Source: Methanosarcinales archaeon (GTDB lineage Archaea; Halobacteriota; Syntropharchaeia; Alkanophagales; Methanospirareceae). From it: a stretch of 13,905 bases of DNA. The stretch's first letter is position 1. The number at the start of each line of letters is the position of its first letter. The translations under genes and the position numbers were made by a program. Positions 13,195-13,905 of the stretch are shown in pieces. The stretch spans positions 1 to 13,905 of the forward strand of contig WJOV01000073.1 in assembly GCA_009618475.1 (NCBI GenBank). The letters are read 5' to 3'. Below the pieces are notes generated by a model, which searched no databases, was not told the DNA's origin, and worked only from the letters and a program-made list of their open reading frames with translations.

Positions 13195-13848
13195 ATGAAA
13201 GCAATTATCATAGCTGCGGGGATGGGAATACGTTTGAACCCCTTGACGAATGATAACCCCAAATGCATGTTGGAAATCAAAGGAAAAACTATTTTACAGC
13301 ATCAGTTGGAGGTATTTCATGCAAATGGTATTACGGATATATCCGTTATAAAAGGCTATAAAAAAGAAGCAATAAATTACCCGAGCTTAAAATATTATAT
13401 TAATGATAATTACAGGAACAACAATATCCTGAACAGTTTGTTTTACGCTGAGAAGGAAATGGATGACGAGTTTATTGCTTCTTATTCAGACATCTTATTT
13501 GGTGCCGATGTCGTTAGGAGTGCGATAGAAAGTAGAGGGGATATAGCCATTGTTGTTGATGTAGATTGGAAGGGATATTACGAAGGAAGAACAGAGCACC
13601 CGATTAATGAAGCGGAAAATGTTATTTTTGATGCCGATAATAATGTAGTGGAAATAGGGAAGATTGTAAACAAGGAAGAAGATATAAAGGGGGAATTTAT
13701 CGGAATGCTCAAATGCACTAAAAAGGGAGCAGAGATTTTTAAGGAATATTTCCATAAAGCGATAAATGAGTTTTATGGAAAGCCCTTTATCAGGGCGAAA
13801 ACATTTGACGCCGCCTACCTTACCGACTTCATTCAGTATCTTGTTAAT

Positions 13849-13905
13849 AATGGTATTCATAAAAAAAGTGGGTCATGGAGACTATGCTTATTATTATCTC
13901 GTCCA
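13849..13905 (+). repeat. Perfect inverted repeat, copy 2 (reaches window edge)
   Basis: This is the partner of 12823-12879 with 57 of 57 identity, in opposite orientation, extending to the last base of the window, so the repeat is probably longer. The interval between the copies is 969 bases (12880-13848). Confidence 0.95.
13850..13905 (+). CDS. Transposase-like ORF, N-terminus only (runs off window)
   Basis: An ATG at 13850 opens MVFIKKVGHGDYAYYYLV, identical to the first 18 residues of the 12878 gene, in a different frame from the nucleotidyltransferase it interrupts. It may be the beginning of an intact insertion-sequence transposase to the right of the window. There is no ribosome site before it, since upstream is nucleotidyltransferase coding sequence. 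Confidence 0.4.
   Translation, partial: MVFIKKVGHGDYAYYYLV

Larger units (their letters stand above)
13195..13905 (+). pseudogene. Phosphonate/phosphocholine cytidylyltransferase-like protein, C-terminus replaced (runs off window)
   Basis: The frame is open from ATG 13195 to the window end. It starts IIIAAGMGIRLNPLTNDNPKC, the nucleotide-binding loop, followed by IKGKTILQHQLE, YINDNYRNNNILNSLFYA, and ASYSDILF with the metal Asp. The later block WKGYYEGRTEHPINEAENV and GEFIGMLKCTKKGAEIF is characteristic of the CTP-dependent transferases found next to PEP mutase in phosphonate clusters. It ends with AYLTDFIQYLVNNGI, after which relatives have about 30 more residues including a GxWxEIDT motif. 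Here the sequence enters the inverted repeat and reads HKKSGSWRLCLLLSRP, unrelated to the family. The gene is therefore cut by an insertion or recombination at about 13849-13858. Confidence 0.78.

Noticed and set aside
13495..13860. 121-codon leftward frame near the right edge
   Set aside because: It is antisense to the second nucleotidyltransferase, whose motifs are clear in the + frame.

Overview
The window looks like a chromosomal stretch of an anaerobic archaeon, probably a methanogen- or ANME-related euryarchaeon. This rests on gene content (archaeal-type UMP kinase, archaeal SecD, geranylgeranyl-reductase-like flavoprotein, DUF47/Pit pair) and on BRE/TATA promoters of the cgaaa + tttaaata kind, several so close to the start codon that transcripts would have very short leaders. 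The lineage below 'archaeon' is a guess. No rRNA, tRNA or CRISPR array was seen.

Positions 1-6182 are mostly housekeeping. A leftward FAD-dependent reductase (5' end only) diverges from a rightward cluster: a small unknown protein, pyrH (UMP kinase) and an XTP/dITP pyrophosphatase. Next come a DUF47 (PhoU-like) regulator and a Pit phosphate permease, forming a compact phosphate-uptake operon with a clear promoter. Leftward secD and a SagB-type nitroreductase follow. Two intergenic spaces (1790-1989 and 3858-3985) hold degenerate inverted-repeat elements whose arms are short tandem units; the first carries the C-terminal remnant of a GxxExxY-family protein.

Positions 6312-9397 are an accessory run of tightly packed, often overlapping rightward genes: a SatD-family protein with GGDEF/cyclase-like motifs and a C-terminal HTH, a three-helix membrane protein like the C-terminal half of DUF3307, a coupled 33-residue ORF, an unknown acidic protein, a zinc-ribbon protein, an orphan HicB-like protein, and what appears to be a fusion of a TumA-like antitoxin with the C-terminal half of a TumE/DUF6516 toxin.

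Positions 9401-13905 are a decaying surface-glycan/phosphonate region. It holds a GT2 glycosyltransferase with a frameshifted, truncated end, an intact GT4 glycosyltransferase, a phosphoenolpyruvate mutase gene with an in-frame TAA replacing an expected Gln codon and a missing 3' end, and two nucleotidyltransferase genes. The first nucleotidyltransferase is fused in frame to a transposase-like N-terminal segment. The second has its conserved C-terminus replaced by the same transposase-like DNA. The two copies form a perfect 57-bp inverted repeat (12823-12879 and 13849-13905, the latter running off the window), which points to insertion-sequence-mediated rearrangement of a former phosphonate gene cluster.
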